This document shows, in pieces, positions 37,344 to 47,522 of a DNA stretch of 64,000 bases; the first letter of the stretch is position 1; each line of letters starts with the position of its first letter. The DNA lies in the NCBI GenBank assembly GCA_965220665.1, contig CBDCQQ010000004.1, forward strand, positions 868,001 to 932,000, read 5' to 3'. The notes under the pieces were generated by a model that worked only from the letters and a program-made list of their open reading frames with translations, was not told the DNA's origin and made no database searches. The position numbers and the translations under genes were made by a program. Origin of the DNA: JAJDZL01 sp965220665. GTDB taxonomy: Bacteria; Pseudomonadota; Gammaproteobacteria; Arenicellales; JAJDZL01.

Positions 37344-39605
37344 TCAGCAGGTTGAAAATTCTCGGGGAACCGTATCCGCGAGAAATGGAACACGGCCCAC
37401 TCGCCCGCATCCGCTTGCCGCCCTTAGTCCGTTGTTTTTATCTATATTGACTAACTGAATTTTCTCAATTGAGGGCAAGTGCAAAGCTTGTAGATTTACT
37501 CGCTTCATCATCGATGCCCAAACACGCATGGCACCGGAAGCTCCGGTCAAGCCGGTCGGCTTATTGTCATCTCGACCGACCCAGACTACACCGAGCAAGT
37601 TGCCCGAAAGACCAACGAACCAGCTGTCTCTGAATTCATCGGTTGTACCCGTCTTCCCGGCGAGCTTCAGATTCGGGCTGAATGTGTTGAGAAGACCCTT
37701 GCCGGTACCATTTCGAACGACCTCCTGCATGCCGAACAATGTGAGGTAGACTTCGCTTCTCGGAAGAACCGCCTTTACTGCCGAAGCCTTGGTTCTACCG
37801 AGCGCACGAGCGCTGGCAGTGATTGCAGAGATGGTTCTAAATTCTGCCTGGTAGCCAAAATTTGCAAGAACCTGATAGATTCGTGCAACTTCCATCGGAG
37901 AAAGCTCCAGAGCACCGAGCAAGATTGCGGGATAAACCGGTGATGAAATATCCGCACCCAATTTGCGCACTGTTTCAGCCACCTGTTTAACGCCAACCTG
38001 CATACCAACTTTGACCGCTGGAATGTTGCGTGACTGTGCGAGCGCATCAAGAACGGTAATGTTGCCGATAAATTCATCATCAAAATTATTTGGCGACCAG
38101 TCTTGACCCCCTTTTATCCTGTAGGTCACTGGCCGGTCCGAAATAACTGATCCAAGTGTCCATTTATTGCTGTTCAGAAACGCGCTGAGATAAATGAACG
38201 GTTTCAAAAGAGAGCCAACAGGACGACGTGCATTGATTGCCCGGTTAAAAGTTCCAACAGACGCATTCCGGCTGCCAACGACTGCAAAAATTTCCCCTGT
38301 ATCCGGGCGAAGAACCACGATTCCGCCTTCCAATGAATTGTCAGGCAATCCTTTACTTTTTTCGATTTTTGCCAACTCTTCCGACAGTGCGAGTTCGGCC
38401 GCTCGTTGAATTTGAATATCCATGGTCGTAAAGACAGACAGAGCACTACTTTTCAAGTCGGCATCATCCAGACGGTCAGACAATTGTCGGAAAACAACAT
38501 CGATAAACGAAGAGTAGGCCTGGCGCTGTCGTGCCTGACTCGACCGTAGTATTAAGTCTTTACCAACAAACTGTTGATATTGAGCATCGCTGATCAGTTG
38601 GCTTTCCTTCATAACGCCTAATACCACTGCTCGACGCTTCTTGGCCGATTCTGGATTCCTCACTGGATTGTAGGAGGTTGGCGCCTTGATCATTCCCACG
38701 AGTTGAGCGATTTCATTTGCATTGAGTTCTCCAACTGGTCGCCCAAAGAAATGCTGGCTGCCCAAACCGAACCCGTGAATTGCTCTTTTCCCGTCCTGTC
38801 CCAAATAGACTTCGTTGCAGTAGGCTTCAAGAATCTGGCGTTTGTCGAGTCGATATTCGAGCACTAACGCAGTCGCTGCTTCCAGAAGTTTGCGCTCATA
38901 AGTACGATCATTCCGACCGAAAACATTCTTTACCAACTGCTGAGTTAAAGTACTGCCGCCCTGTACAATCTTTCCGGCTCGAAGGTTGGACCATGCCGCC
39001 CGTAGAATCGCCCAAGCGTCTACGCCCCAATGACTGACAAATCGGCGGTCTTCGACCGAAATCAGCGTTTCAAGCAACAGAGGAGGCATTTCTTCTAGTC
39101 GTACCAGGAATCGATCCTGGTGCTGACTTTGTGACAGGCTGCCAATCAGATGTGGCTTGAGTCTAAAAAAATTGACCGGCGCACCTGTCCTGCGATCAAT
39201 GACCGATTCCACAATTCCACCATTAAACCGAACATGTACATCGCGCGGCAGCTGCGGGCCGTCCCAGAACTCGAATGGTCGGGTTACCAGGTCAATGGAT
39301 GTCGAGGCTGAATTGAACTCACCGATTTCCTGAACCTTGTCAACGCGTCGATACCCAAGCGCAAGCAGTCTTTCCTCAAGGTGGGTGACCGAGATGCTGA
39401 GTCCTGGGAAAATTTCAAACGAACTGCCATAAATGTGAACAGGGATATCCCACAGTCGGTTGTAGAATCGTTGCTGGACTGTGTGATCGATCCACAAAAA
39501 GAGTGCAATTCCACCCACCAGTCCAATGCTGATGACCCACATGATCATGCGAACCAGGACCGACTTCAAAATTCCTGATTTACGTTTCCTGGACCGGGAA
39601 GCCAA
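37344..39605 (-). CDS. mrcB: Penicillin-binding protein 1b (bifunctional)
   Basis: A 753-aa class A penicillin-binding protein. One membrane helix (MIMWVISIGLVGGIALFLWI) is followed by a UB2H-like region. The glycosyltransferase has SVEDRRFVSHWGVD and GGSTLTQQLVKN. The transpeptidase has its SxxK serine in GSLLKPFIY, the SRN motif in QSRNIPAVKVG, and KTGTTDEFRDSWFVG. It builds peptidoglycan and, in this lineage, is the usual partner of CpoB from the tol-pal operon. The 3' neighbour is hipBA across a gene-free gap. Confidence 0.94.
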   Translation of the reverse strand: MASRSRKRKSGILKSVLVRMIMWVISIGLVGGIALFLWIDHTVQQRFYNRLWDIPVHIYGSSFEIFPGLSISVTHLEERLLALGYRRVDKVQEIGEFNSASTSIDLVTRPFEFWDGPQLPRDVHVRFNGGIVESVIDRRTGAPVNFFRLKPHLIGSLSQSQHQDRFLVRLEEMPPLLLETLISVEDRRFVSHWGVDAWAILRAAWSNLRAGKIVQGGSTLTQQLVKNVFGRNDRTYERKLLEAATALVLEYRLDKRQILEAYCNEVYLGQDGKRAIHGFGLGSQHFFGRPVGELNANEIAQLVGMIKAPTSYNPVRNPESAKKRRAVVLGVMKESQLISDAQYQQFVGKDLILRSSQARQRQAYSSFIDVVFRQLSDRLDDADLKSSALSVFTTMDIQIQRAAELALSEELAKIEKSKGLPDNSLEGGIVVLRPDTGEIFAVVGSRNASVGTFNRAINARRPVGSLLKPFIYLSAFLNSNKWTLGSVISDRPVTYRIKGGQDWSPNNFDDEFIGNITVLDALAQSRNIPAVKVGMQVGVKQVAETVRKLGADISSPVYPAILLGALELSPMEVARIYQVLANFGYQAEFRTISAITASARALGRTKASAVKAVLPRSEVYLTLFGMQEVVRNGTGKGLLNTFSPNLKLAGKTGTTDEFRDSWFVGLSGNLLGVVWVGRDDNKPTGLTGASGAMRVWASMMKRVNLQALHLPSIEKIQLVNIDKNNGLRAASGCGRVGRVPFLADTVPREFSTC

Positions 39606-39642
39606 ATTTAAACTCGATTGGACTAATGAACACCTGACTCAT

Positions 39643-39960
39643 TCAATCCGTCTGATTCAGACTGGCAGAACAATTCCAGCAGATATCGAAGTTCGCTGGA
39701 TTTGGCTGCTCGCAGTTTTTGCAGATGTACTCATCGGAGGTATGCGGTCTGACTTCGCGGGTTTCAACAATTTCGAGTGCCTGAGATTCATCGCGATCGT
39801 ATTTGACCCAAACCTCTGGCCAAGTATGTGTAAACGGTAATTCGCCGACAGCACCATGTGAAAATTCATTGAACACATGCGTTTCAATGCCGTGATTTTG
39901 AATCAGATTACTGACCAGATGTGCGTCAGCCAGATTCTCGGCGATGTATACCCGTCTCAA
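39643..39960 (-). CDS. DUF2007-domain protein with C-terminal zinc ribbon
   Basis: A 105-aa protein: N-terminal ferredoxin-like DUF2007 fold (RVYIAENLADAHLVSNLIQN, resembling PII-type signal proteins) followed by a zinc ribbon with two Cys-x2-Cys pairs (YICKNCEQPN and FDICWNCS). No function is established for the family. Its start overlaps the MazG-like gene by 4 bases and the PBP1b gene follows 37 bases later. Confidence 0.85.
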   Translation of the reverse strand: MRRVYIAENLADAHLVSNLIQNHGIETHVFNEFSHGAVGELPFTHTWPEVWVKYDRDESQALEIVETREVRPHTSDEYICKNCEQPNPANFDICWNCSASLNQTD

Positions 39961-40334
39961 GTCTTGTATTCGGAATATTTTTGGGAACTACCGCGCACTA
40001 GTTCGACCGGATATTTTTGTCGGGTGGTAGCGAGCTTCTGTTCCACCGCACTCAACAGATCTATATTCAGCCGGTCTGAAATTCGAATCAGGTAAGTCAT
40101 AACATCAGCAATTTCTTCGGCGGCTCTTCTCCGATCACGGTCATTTAATTCGGAACTTTCTTCCTCTGTCATCCACTGAAAAATCTCAACCAGTTCGGCA
40201 GCCTCGACCACCAACGCCATGGCCAGATTTTTTGGCGAGTGAAACTGTTCCCAGTCCCGCTCATCAACAAATTCTCGAATCTGCCTGACCAGTTCATCGA
40301 GTTCCGCGCTAGTGCTAGAACCTGCATCATTCAT
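39957..40334 (-). CDS. MazG-like nucleotide pyrophosphohydrolase (RS21-C6 type)
   Basis: A 125-aa all-alpha NTP pyrophosphohydrolase. The metal-binding acidic residues lie in MALVVEAAELVEIFQW (EAAE) and EEIADVMTYLIRI (EExxD). Proteins of this small type hydrolyse dCTP-like or modified nucleotides (housecleaning). It overlaps both neighbours (DUF2007 and cfa) by 4 bases, so the three are translated together. Confidence 0.88.
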   Translation of the reverse strand: MNDAGSSTSAELDELVRQIREFVDERDWEQFHSPKNLAMALVVEAAELVEIFQWMTEEESSELNDRDRRRAAEEIADVMTYLIRISDRLNIDLLSAVEQKLATTRQKYPVELVRGSSQKYSEYKT

Positions 40335-41614
40335 ATTTGATCTGACATCGGATACAGATGTTCACGCGTGCTTGGAACGTCATTGTTCGATCCGCGTGCG
40401 AACACCATCTGAAACAGTTGCAATGAACCCACAAGGAAAGCAGCAATTGAACCTGCAAGATACAGTCGCCAGGCTCGGACAAACTGCTCATCAAACATGC
40501 TTCTCACCGTATCTTCATTTTCGTTAAATCGAGCGAGCCAGTGTCGCAGTGTCTCAGCGTAATGCAAGCGCAGGTTTTCGATATCAAGCACCGAAAAATT
40601 GCAAGGCTCGACAATATCCATCATCTCGCGGATGGTTGGAGGGTAAGCACCTGGAAAAATCCGTTTCTCAATCCAAGCACTCATCAATTCAGGTACGTTT
40701 CGACCAATCGAGTGAACCAAAGCCATTCCATCTTTTGACAGACATCGGTCAATGACAGATCCAAGTACGTTGTAATTCTGTTTGCCGACATGCTCCAGCA
40801 TGCCTACCGAAACGAATACATCAAATTCTCCTGAAATATTGCGATAGTCGTCTTCGATGTACTCGACCTGATCGTTCAGCCCATCAATTTGAGCACGCTC
40901 TCGCGCATAAACGATCTGTTCATGAGAAATGTTGTAGGACTTGACCTTCACACCATAGTTTTTGGCCATATAGCGTGCGAGTCCGCCCCAGCCACAACCT
41001 GCCTCGACCACAGTTTGACCGGGTTTCAACATCAGTTTTCTGCAAACGTGTTCCATTTTTGCAGCCTGGGCCTGCTCAATTGTGTAGTCTGGGCGGGCGA
41101 AGTAAGCACAGGTATACTGCATCGCCTCGCGGTCCAGCCACAAGGTGTAGAATTCGTTGCCGAGGTCGTAATGGTGATGAATGTTCGACTTTGAACCAGC
41201 TAGGGTATTGTCCTTCGCTTTCTTTCTGGTCAGGCTGCGGAGCAATTTTAACTGGAATCTCTGATTCTGCGTCGCTTTGCGTTGTGATTTATAGATATCG
41301 CACAGAAATTCAACGAGATCACCATGAACTTCAATGGAACCGTCGCTGTAGCGATCACCGAATCCGATTTCGCGACTCTTCAGCACATCATAAAACGCCG
41401 ACCGGTTCTTAAACTCCATCGTATTCCGGGCCGGACCATCCTGATATACACACTTCGATCCATCCCACAACTGAATGTCAATTGGTGGGTTGCCAGCCAT
41501 TCGCACCAACTTTTCTACCAATGTACGGTCAATCGACAATGGAACTGTTGATGTTTTGGTCGCAGTTTCAGATGCCGTCATCGCCAACGGCTGCGATTGT
41601 CTTTCAGAAGCCAT
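40331..41614 (-). CDS. cfa: Cyclopropane-fatty-acyl-phospholipid synthase
   Basis: A 427-aa SAM-dependent enzyme adding a methylene bridge to unsaturated membrane lipids. It shows SNIHHHYDLGNEFYTLWLD, the SAM site VVEAGCGWGGLARYMAKNYG, and GMLEHVGKQNY. The C-terminus has LRLHYAETLRHWLARF and ARAWRLYL-like features. The N-terminal lipid-binding domain is also present, so it is full length. Confidence 0.94.
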   Translation of the reverse strand: MASERQSQPLAMTASETATKTSTVPLSIDRTLVEKLVRMAGNPPIDIQLWDGSKCVYQDGPARNTMEFKNRSAFYDVLKSREIGFGDRYSDGSIEVHGDLVEFLCDIYKSQRKATQNQRFQLKLLRSLTRKKAKDNTLAGSKSNIHHHYDLGNEFYTLWLDREAMQYTCAYFARPDYTIEQAQAAKMEHVCRKLMLKPGQTVVEAGCGWGGLARYMAKNYGVKVKSYNISHEQIVYARERAQIDGLNDQVEYIEDDYRNISGEFDVFVSVGMLEHVGKQNYNVLGSVIDRCLSKDGMALVHSIGRNVPELMSAWIEKRIFPGAYPPTIREMMDIVEPCNFSVLDIENLRLHYAETLRHWLARFNENEDTVRSMFDEQFVRAWRLYLAGSIAAFLVGSLQLFQMVFARGSNNDVPSTREHLYPMSDQI

Positions 41615-41648
41615 CCTTCATTTCCTTAATTTCGAAACTCTGTGGGAT

Positions 41649-42713
41649 TTAGTTAAAAATAGATATCTGCCTGGCGGCAGTCGGATTCTGTCGGAATTGG
41701 GTCAAATCTAACTCAAGCGGCTCATGGTCCAACCTGTATTTTCTTGCCGCAACTTCAAACCGATGCTGAATGAGGTCTGCGATCGGACCCGTCCCGCGCA
41801 TTCGTTCGAAAAATTCAGTGCTGTTCTCCCGGCCTCCGCGCACCTGGCGAATCAGACTCATAACTTTGGCTTTTTTATCGGGATACGTCTGCGTCAGCCA
41901 TAACTGAAACAGTTCCCTGACCTCATGGGAGAGTCGAACCATTGTCCACTCGGCTCGACGCGCGCCGGCGTTTGCACTCATTTCCAAAATTGATTCCAGC
42001 TCGTGTTCATTCAACCCAGGTATCACCGGTGCGAAGAATATTGTAACAGGTATACCGTTTGAGGTCAGTTGAGAAACCGCCTTTAAGCGGCTGTGCGGTG
42101 CACTGGCGCGAGGTTCCATCAATCGCGACAGTTTTGAATCCAATGATGTGATGGAAAAATTCACCACGATCAGGTTCAATCGTGCGAGTTCAGCCAAAAG
42201 GTCCAAATCCCGAACTATTGATGCCGATTTTGTTGTAATCGTCAACGGGTGTCGGTATTCCAACAACACCTCCAATACTTGCCGCGTCAACTGATACTGT
42301 TTTTCAATAGGCTGGTATGGATCGGTATTCGCACCAAGCGCGATCGGCTTACAACGATAGGAAGGGGCATCCAATTCTCTACGCAATTGCGTGGCCACAT
42401 CCAATTTCGCAAACAACCGAGTCTCAAAGTCAAGACCCGCGGACAAGCCAAGGTAGGTATGACTCGGACGAGCGTAACAATAGCTACAGCCATGCTCGCA
42501 ACCCCGGTACATGTTGATTGAACGGTCAAATGGCAAATCTGGAGATTTGTTTCGCGCAATAACGGTACTGGCAGAATCGACTTCTACTTGAGTACGCAGT
42601 GGTGGTAGCGGTTCATCATACCAGCCATCGTCAAAATCACTTCGAGTCCACTCCTCAAATCGACCCGAATTATTGGAATTGATGCCTCTTCCTTTAATTG
42701 GTACCGGTTGCAT
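41649..42713 (-). CDS. Radical SAM protein, spore-photolyase-like (PA0069 family)
   Basis: A 354-aa radical SAM enzyme. The 4Fe-4S motif is GCEHGCSYCYARPSH (Cys-x3-Cys-x2-Cys). Also present: ALGANTDPYQPIEKQYQLTR and VTIFFAPVIPGLNEHELE, both typical of this group. The reaction is unknown; similarity to spore photoproduct lyase is in the fold only. ATG 42713 is chosen because it lies one base after the upstream gene ends; a longer frame overlaps that gene. Confidence 0.9.
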   Translation of the reverse strand: MQPVPIKGRGINSNNSGRFEEWTRSDFDDGWYDEPLPPLRTQVEVDSASTVIARNKSPDLPFDRSINMYRGCEHGCSYCYARPSHTYLGLSAGLDFETRLFAKLDVATQLRRELDAPSYRCKPIALGANTDPYQPIEKQYQLTRQVLEVLLEYRHPLTITTKSASIVRDLDLLAELARLNLIVVNFSITSLDSKLSRLMEPRASAPHSRLKAVSQLTSNGIPVTIFFAPVIPGLNEHELESILEMSANAGARRAEWTMVRLSHEVRELFQLWLTQTYPDKKAKVMSLIRQVRGGRENSTEFFERMRGTGPIADLIQHRFEVAARKYRLDHEPLELDLTQFRQNPTAARQISIFN

Positions 42714-42714
42714 G

Positions 42715-43794
42715 CTATTTCTTTTCAATGGCTTCGTATTCCAAATCAGACCGAGGCCAGGCAATTAGCACTGCCTGCACCAGTGTCGCAAGTGGAATAG
42801 CAAAAAATACACCCCATACGCCCCAAAAACCACCAAAAACAATGACCGCTATCACTATGGCAACCGGGTGAAGATCATTCACCTCCGAAAAAATCAACGG
42901 TACAAGGACATTACCATCCAGAATCTGAATGATCAGGTAGGCAAGTACCAGATATGCAAATTCGGGGCTGAGCCCCCACTGAACAGCTGCCACTGCGATC
43001 ACAGGAATGGTAACCACCGCTGCACCAACAAATGGAATCAGTACGGACAGCCCGACAATCACACTCAGCAGCGCAGCGTATTGAAGACCGAAAATGGAAA
43101 ATGTCAGGTAAGTTACGGTTCCAACTATTAAGATTTCCCAGAATTTGCCGCGAATGTAATTCGACATTTGTCGATTCACGTTATGCCAGACTGTAATTGT
43201 TAGGCCGTGATCTTTGTCGGGCAGAAAGTTGACAAGCCAACCGGTGATCTTGGTTTTGTCTTTCAGAAAGAAGAACACCATGATGGGTACAAGAATCACA
43301 TAAATGACCACTGATATGATTCCAGTAACTGATGAAGCTGACCACGCCACCACAATTTCCTGACCCAACTGGGTCACAAACTGGGCTGTTGTGCTGATGA
43401 AATTTCGAACCTGCGTTTCGGAAATGATGTCCGGGTATCGCTCTGGCAATTGCAGCAGTGCAGTCTGTACATCAGCAACCCAGCTAGGAATCTGACTCGC
43501 CAGTTGCAGTGCCTGGGCACTGACCAACGGCAAAATACCAAATATCAGCGCGAAGCAGAGAATGACAAAGCACCCAAGTACGATCAATACCGCACCCAAA
43601 CGCGGCACCTTAACCACTTCGAACATTTTGACCGCGCCTTCCAGTATGTACGCAATGACGATGCTTGCGATAACCGGTGCCATCATGTTCCCAGCGAAAA
43701 TGATGAGAGCAAACAGGACAAGCAGAATGACCGCAAGGATGATGATTTGCGGATTATTCAGTTGGCGACGAAACCAATTGACAATGTTCTGCAT
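42715..43794 (-). CDS. AI-2E family transporter (PerM-like)
   Basis: A 359-aa inner-membrane protein with about eight helices. Family landmarks: VMVFFFLKDKTKITGWL, SNYIRGKFWEILIVGTVTY and the C-terminal VNDLHPVAIVIAVIVFGGFWG. Members are putative exporters or permeases (PerM, TqsA); no substrate can be named. It precedes the radical SAM gene by one base. Confidence 0.9.
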   Translation of the reverse strand: MQNIVNWFRRQLNNPQIIILAVILLVLFALIIFAGNMMAPVIASIVIAYILEGAVKMFEVVKVPRLGAVLIVLGCFVILCFALIFGILPLVSAQALQLASQIPSWVADVQTALLQLPERYPDIISETQVRNFISTTAQFVTQLGQEIVVAWSASSVTGIISVVIYVILVPIMVFFFLKDKTKITGWLVNFLPDKDHGLTITVWHNVNRQMSNYIRGKFWEILIVGTVTYLTFSIFGLQYAALLSVIVGLSVLIPFVGAAVVTIPVIAVAAVQWGLSPEFAYLVLAYLIIQILDGNVLVPLIFSEVNDLHPVAIVIAVIVFGGFWGVWGVFFAIPLATLVQAVLIAWPRSDLEYEAIEKK

Positions 43795-43837
43795 GGCGAT
43801 TCCGCTTGTTATATTGGATGGTTACGCCTAACCATAA

Positions 43838-44251
43838 TCAAAGCACTTGAAAATCAAAAGAGATTTCAGCTGTTTCGGCCAGCATGCGCGTTGCCGAGCA
43901 GTACTTTTCCAGCGATAGTTCGATGGCTCTCTTCACTTCCGCCTCGGTAATGCCCTCACCCCTGACGCGGTAATGGAGATGAATCCGAGTGAATACCTTA
44001 GGAACCTCTTGTGCGCGCTCGGCTTGAAGGTCTATTTCGAGAAGTTCCGGCTCGCGACGCCGTTTTCGAAGAATTTGTGCAACATCGAACGCAGTGCAAC
44101 CGCCCATTCCCAGGAGCACCATCTCCATTGGGCGCATACCGGCGTTTTTTCCGCCCTCTTCTACCGGGCCATCTGAAGTGGTCATGTGACCGCTACCTGA
44201 GGTGAGGCGAAAGTTGACGCCCTCCAGCAGTTCGACCTTGCCGTTCATCAT
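43838..44251 (-). CDS. OsmC-family protein (YhfA-like)
   Basis: A 137-aa OsmC/Ohr-fold protein. Redox-type cysteines appear in VLLGMGGCTAFDVAQIL and LEKYCSATRML, the spacing found in OsmC-like thiol peroxidases. The single-domain YhfA subgroup has no established role. Its start overlaps the trpC stop by 4 bases. Confidence 0.88.
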   Translation of the reverse strand: MMNGKVELLEGVNFRLTSGSGHMTTSDGPVEEGGKNAGMRPMEMVLLGMGGCTAFDVAQILRKRRREPELLEIDLQAERAQEVPKVFTRIHLHYRVRGEGITEAEVKRAIELSLEKYCSATRMLAETAEISFDFQVL

Positions 44252-45084
44252 CTTATAACTGCCCCGGATTCATAGATCAATCGATCAGAATGAAATATCC
44301 GTCCAAGTTCGGCTCCTGGGTCTGAGGCTCGCATAAACGATTCGCCGATGAGAAACGCATCAATCCCGGCAGATTTCAGGGTTTCAATGTCTTCAGCACT
44401 GTGAATTCCGCTCTCCGCAACAACTAGGCGATCTCTGGGAACCAGTCGGCTCAACCTGATAGAGGTTTCAAGTGTGGTCTCGAATGTGCGCAAATTGCGG
44501 TTGTTGATTCCCAGCATACCATGACTCACCTGCAACGCAAGTTCCAACTCTTCTTCTGAATGAACCTCTACAAGAACATCCAAATTCAGTGCAACCGCTT
44601 GTGCTGCGAAGTCCTGCAATTCAGCGAGCTCCAGAATTGCAACAATCAACAGAATGCAATCCGCACCCATGACATGAGACTCCAGGATCTGAGACTCATC
44701 AATTATGAAATCCTTACGCAAAACTGGTAGTCTGCAAGTTTTCTTAGCTTTTGCAAGGTGATCAGCGGATCCCTGAAAGAATTTATGATCTGTCAATACT
44801 GAAAGACAGCTTGCGCCCCCTTCCTCATAACTCTTTGCGATCTGTGCAACATCATATTCCGGACGAATGACGCCTTTGCTCGGTGATGCTTTCTTGCATT
44901 CAGCGATAATACCAGAACGTCCGCTCGCCATATGTTCACGTAAGCGACTTTCGAATCCCCGTTTGGGGCCACGCAATTGGATTTTTTCGGTGAGTTCAGC
45001 TATTGAAACTGCCTTCCGTGCGGCGTCTATCTCCTGCCGCTTGTGCTCAACAATGGACGTTAGGACATCCGCGGGTCTGGACAT
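44248..45084 (-). CDS. trpC: Indole-3-glycerol phosphate synthase TrpC
   Basis: A 278-aa TIM-barrel enzyme of tryptophan synthesis. It has the family segments ILTSIVEHKRQEIDAAR-like opening, IIAECKKASPSKGVI, LRKDFIIDESQI, LGINNRNLRTFE, VAESGIH and FLIGESFMRA. It is not fused to TrpF. ATG 45084 lies one base after the trpD stop; the longer frame to 45177 runs inside trpD. Confidence 0.96.
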   Translation of the reverse strand: MSRPADVLTSIVEHKRQEIDAARKAVSIAELTEKIQLRGPKRGFESRLREHMASGRSGIIAECKKASPSKGVIRPEYDVAQIAKSYEEGGASCLSVLTDHKFFQGSADHLAKAKKTCRLPVLRKDFIIDESQILESHVMGADCILLIVAILELAELQDFAAQAVALNLDVLVEVHSEEELELALQVSHGMLGINNRNLRTFETTLETSIRLSRLVPRDRLVVAESGIHSAEDIETLKSAGIDAFLIGESFMRASDPGAELGRIFHSDRLIYESGAVIR

Positions 45085-45085
45085 A

Positions 45086-46105
45086 TTAGAAACTGTTTGT
45101 GAACTCCACATATTGGTCAAACCTGACAGCCACTTCACCGGATCGAAGTAACTCCTGAGCACGACCGATCCCACCATTTAGATCTTCCGCAAGTCCGGCA
45201 ACATAGATTGACGCGCCAGCGTTCATTGCGGTAATCGCGGACGCCGCAGACTCTTCCCCTGCAAATACGGAACGAATCACTGCGAGACTCTCACTGGGAT
45301 TTGAAACGGCAACATTACCCAAGGAATACAAGGGAATACCGAACTGTTCGGGGTTGATCGAGTAAGTTTTAACTTCACCATTTTTCAGTTCAGCCACCTG
45401 AGTCGAACTCCCTACACTGATTTCATCCATACCATCATCAGAGTGAACGACCATAACGTGTTCCGAGCCCAATTTCTTCAGGACATGCGCCAAAGGCTCA
45501 ACCAAATCAGCGCTGAAGACACCCATCATCTCACTCTTGACATGGGCAGGGTTGGTCAGTGGACCCAAAACATTGAATATCGTCCTAACACCGAGCTCTC
45601 TTCTAGCCCCGATGGCGTGTCTCATCGCCGTATGGTGAGCCGGCGCAAGCATGAAACCAAATCCTGTTTTCCTGACACACTCGGCAATTTGATCGGCGGT
45701 TAAATCAATTCGAGCACCCGCTTGCTCCAGCAAGTCTGCGCTTCCACTTTTGCTGGAAGCTGCTCGATTGCCGTGCTTGGCAACATGTGCACCCGCAGCT
45801 ATGGCAACAAATGCAGAAGCGGTTGATACATTGAAGGAAGATGTTCCATCGCCACCTGTGCCGACAACATCAATGAGGTGTGGCACATCGACCCGCACGC
45901 TTGTGACCAGTTCGCGCATCACATTCGCAGCAGCGGTAATTTCTTCAATGGACTCACCCTTCATGCGAAGACCAATCAAAAAACCACCAATTTGCGATGC
46001 AGTCAGTTGTCCCGTCATTATCTGACGCATGATGTCCAGCATTTCTTCGCCAGTCAAATTATGACCGGTGGTAATTCGATTTAGGGCTCCCTGGATGTCC
46101 ATCAC
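45086..46105 (-). CDS. trpD: Anthranilate phosphoribosyltransferase TrpD
   Basis: A 339-aa enzyme joining anthranilate to PRPP. Diagnostic segments are DVVGTGGDGTSSFNVSTASA, KHGNRAASSKSGSADLLE, FGFMLAPAHHTAMRH and NPEQFGIP. The gene lies between trpG and trpC, with trpE absent, the pseudomonad-like trpGDC arrangement. Confidence 0.96.
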   Translation of the reverse strand: MMDIQGALNRITTGHNLTGEEMLDIMRQIMTGQLTASQIGGFLIGLRMKGESIEEITAAANVMRELVTSVRVDVPHLIDVVGTGGDGTSSFNVSTASAFVAIAAGAHVAKHGNRAASSKSGSADLLEQAGARIDLTADQIAECVRKTGFGFMLAPAHHTAMRHAIGARRELGVRTIFNVLGPLTNPAHVKSEMMGVFSADLVEPLAHVLKKLGSEHVMVVHSDDGMDEISVGSSTQVAELKNGEVKTYSINPEQFGIPLYSLGNVAVSNPSESLAVIRSVFAGEESAASAITAMNAGASIYVAGLAEDLNGGIGRAQELLRSGEVAVRFDQYVEFTNSF

Positions 46106-46118
46106 ATTGTTTTTTCGC

Positions 46119-46697
<579 letters not shown>

Positions 46698-46896
46698 GAA
46701 ATTGACTCTGTGCGCACCCCGTTGCGTAATACGGTGATGTGAAATCCTAAAGTATGGGAGTTTTCGTTATTGCACTCACGAAGTCAATCGCAACTGACAA
46801 CCTGAATAATATTCAAGTCAATAACTTCGACACATTTTACCTTGTTTCTGCTGTGCTACCCGATGCTAGAGGTTTCAGCGTCGAAATTGGCGTATA

Positions 46897-47229
46897 TCAG
46901 GAACTTTTGATTGAATCACTAATATTCTCGTAGTAAGTCAGTGCCGGTAGATTTCTTCGTTGATAAACGATTCGGATGATTACAGGCTCATCATCAGCCG
47001 CGGCTACCAGTGCATAGGAAATCACGTGCCGGCCGTAATTTACCGATCGAAATCCGGCTGCAAAATGACTCCGATCACGCCTACTCTCAGGATTTTCCAA
47101 GATCTCCTCGAAAGTCTGCATCAAGCCTTGGTAATACTTTATCCAGCAGACGCGGCCCCACGTCTCAATCGTGTATGATCGTATTTCATCCAAATCACGT
47201 ATTGCAAGTCTAGACAGCCTTATCAACAC
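46897..47229 (-). CDS. parE: ParE-family toxin
   Basis: A 110-aa RelE/ParE-fold toxin: LSRLAIRDLDEIRSYTIETW, YQGLMQTFEEILENPESRRD, then SVNYGRHVISYALV and IIRIVYQRRN. ParE toxins block DNA gyrase. It starts at GTG 47229, 10 bases after the parD stop. The C-terminus ends ISDSIKSS, a little longer than most ParE proteins. Confidence 0.88.
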   Translation of the reverse strand: MLIRLSRLAIRDLDEIRSYTIETWGRVCWIKYYQGLMQTFEEILENPESRRDRSHFAAGFRSVNYGRHVISYALVAAADDEPVIIRIVYQRRNLPALTYYENISDSIKSS

Positions 47230-47239
47230 ACTGTCTCGA

Positions 47240-47482
47240 TCATTCTGGTCGGAAATCCGGTTCGTAAGTCTGAGGATCGAAAATCTCGAATTCTCCCGCT
47301 TCTGCTTCCTGCAAAGCTTCTTCCAGATCCGCTTTCAATGCATAAAACTGACGAGCATTGTCCTTCTCCATCAGCAATCTCATGGCTGCACGCACAACTT
47401 CGCTCAAATTGGCATACGACCCCGATCTGATCTGGCCTTGAATATAGTGTTCCATTTGTTCAGTAAGATATACGTTTGGCAT
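47240..47482 (-). CDS. parD: ParD-family antitoxin
   Basis: An 80-aa ribbon-helix-helix antitoxin opening MPNVYLTEQMEHYIQGQIRS, then YANLSEVVRAAMRLL, and an acidic C-terminal tail (FEIFDPQTYEPDFRPE) that neutralises ParE. AGGTG precedes the ATG at a good distance. It is first in the operon and probably represses it through the palindrome just upstream. Confidence 0.88.
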   Translation of the reverse strand: MPNVYLTEQMEHYIQGQIRSGSYANLSEVVRAAMRLLMEKDNARQFYALKADLEEALQEAEAGEFEIFDPQTYEPDFRPE

Positions 47483-47507
47483 TTATTCACCTGCATATGT
47501 CCGATTA

Positions 47508-47522
47508 TGTCAGATACTGACA
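47508..47522. promoter_or_regulatory. Perfect palindrome upstream of parD, likely operator
   Basis: TGTCAGATACTGACA: two 6-bp arms around a 3-base centre, 26 bases before the parD ATG. On the minus strand a CATAAT overlaps its edge and could be the -10 box. Position and symmetry fit a ParD ribbon-helix-helix binding site. Confidence 0.5.
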
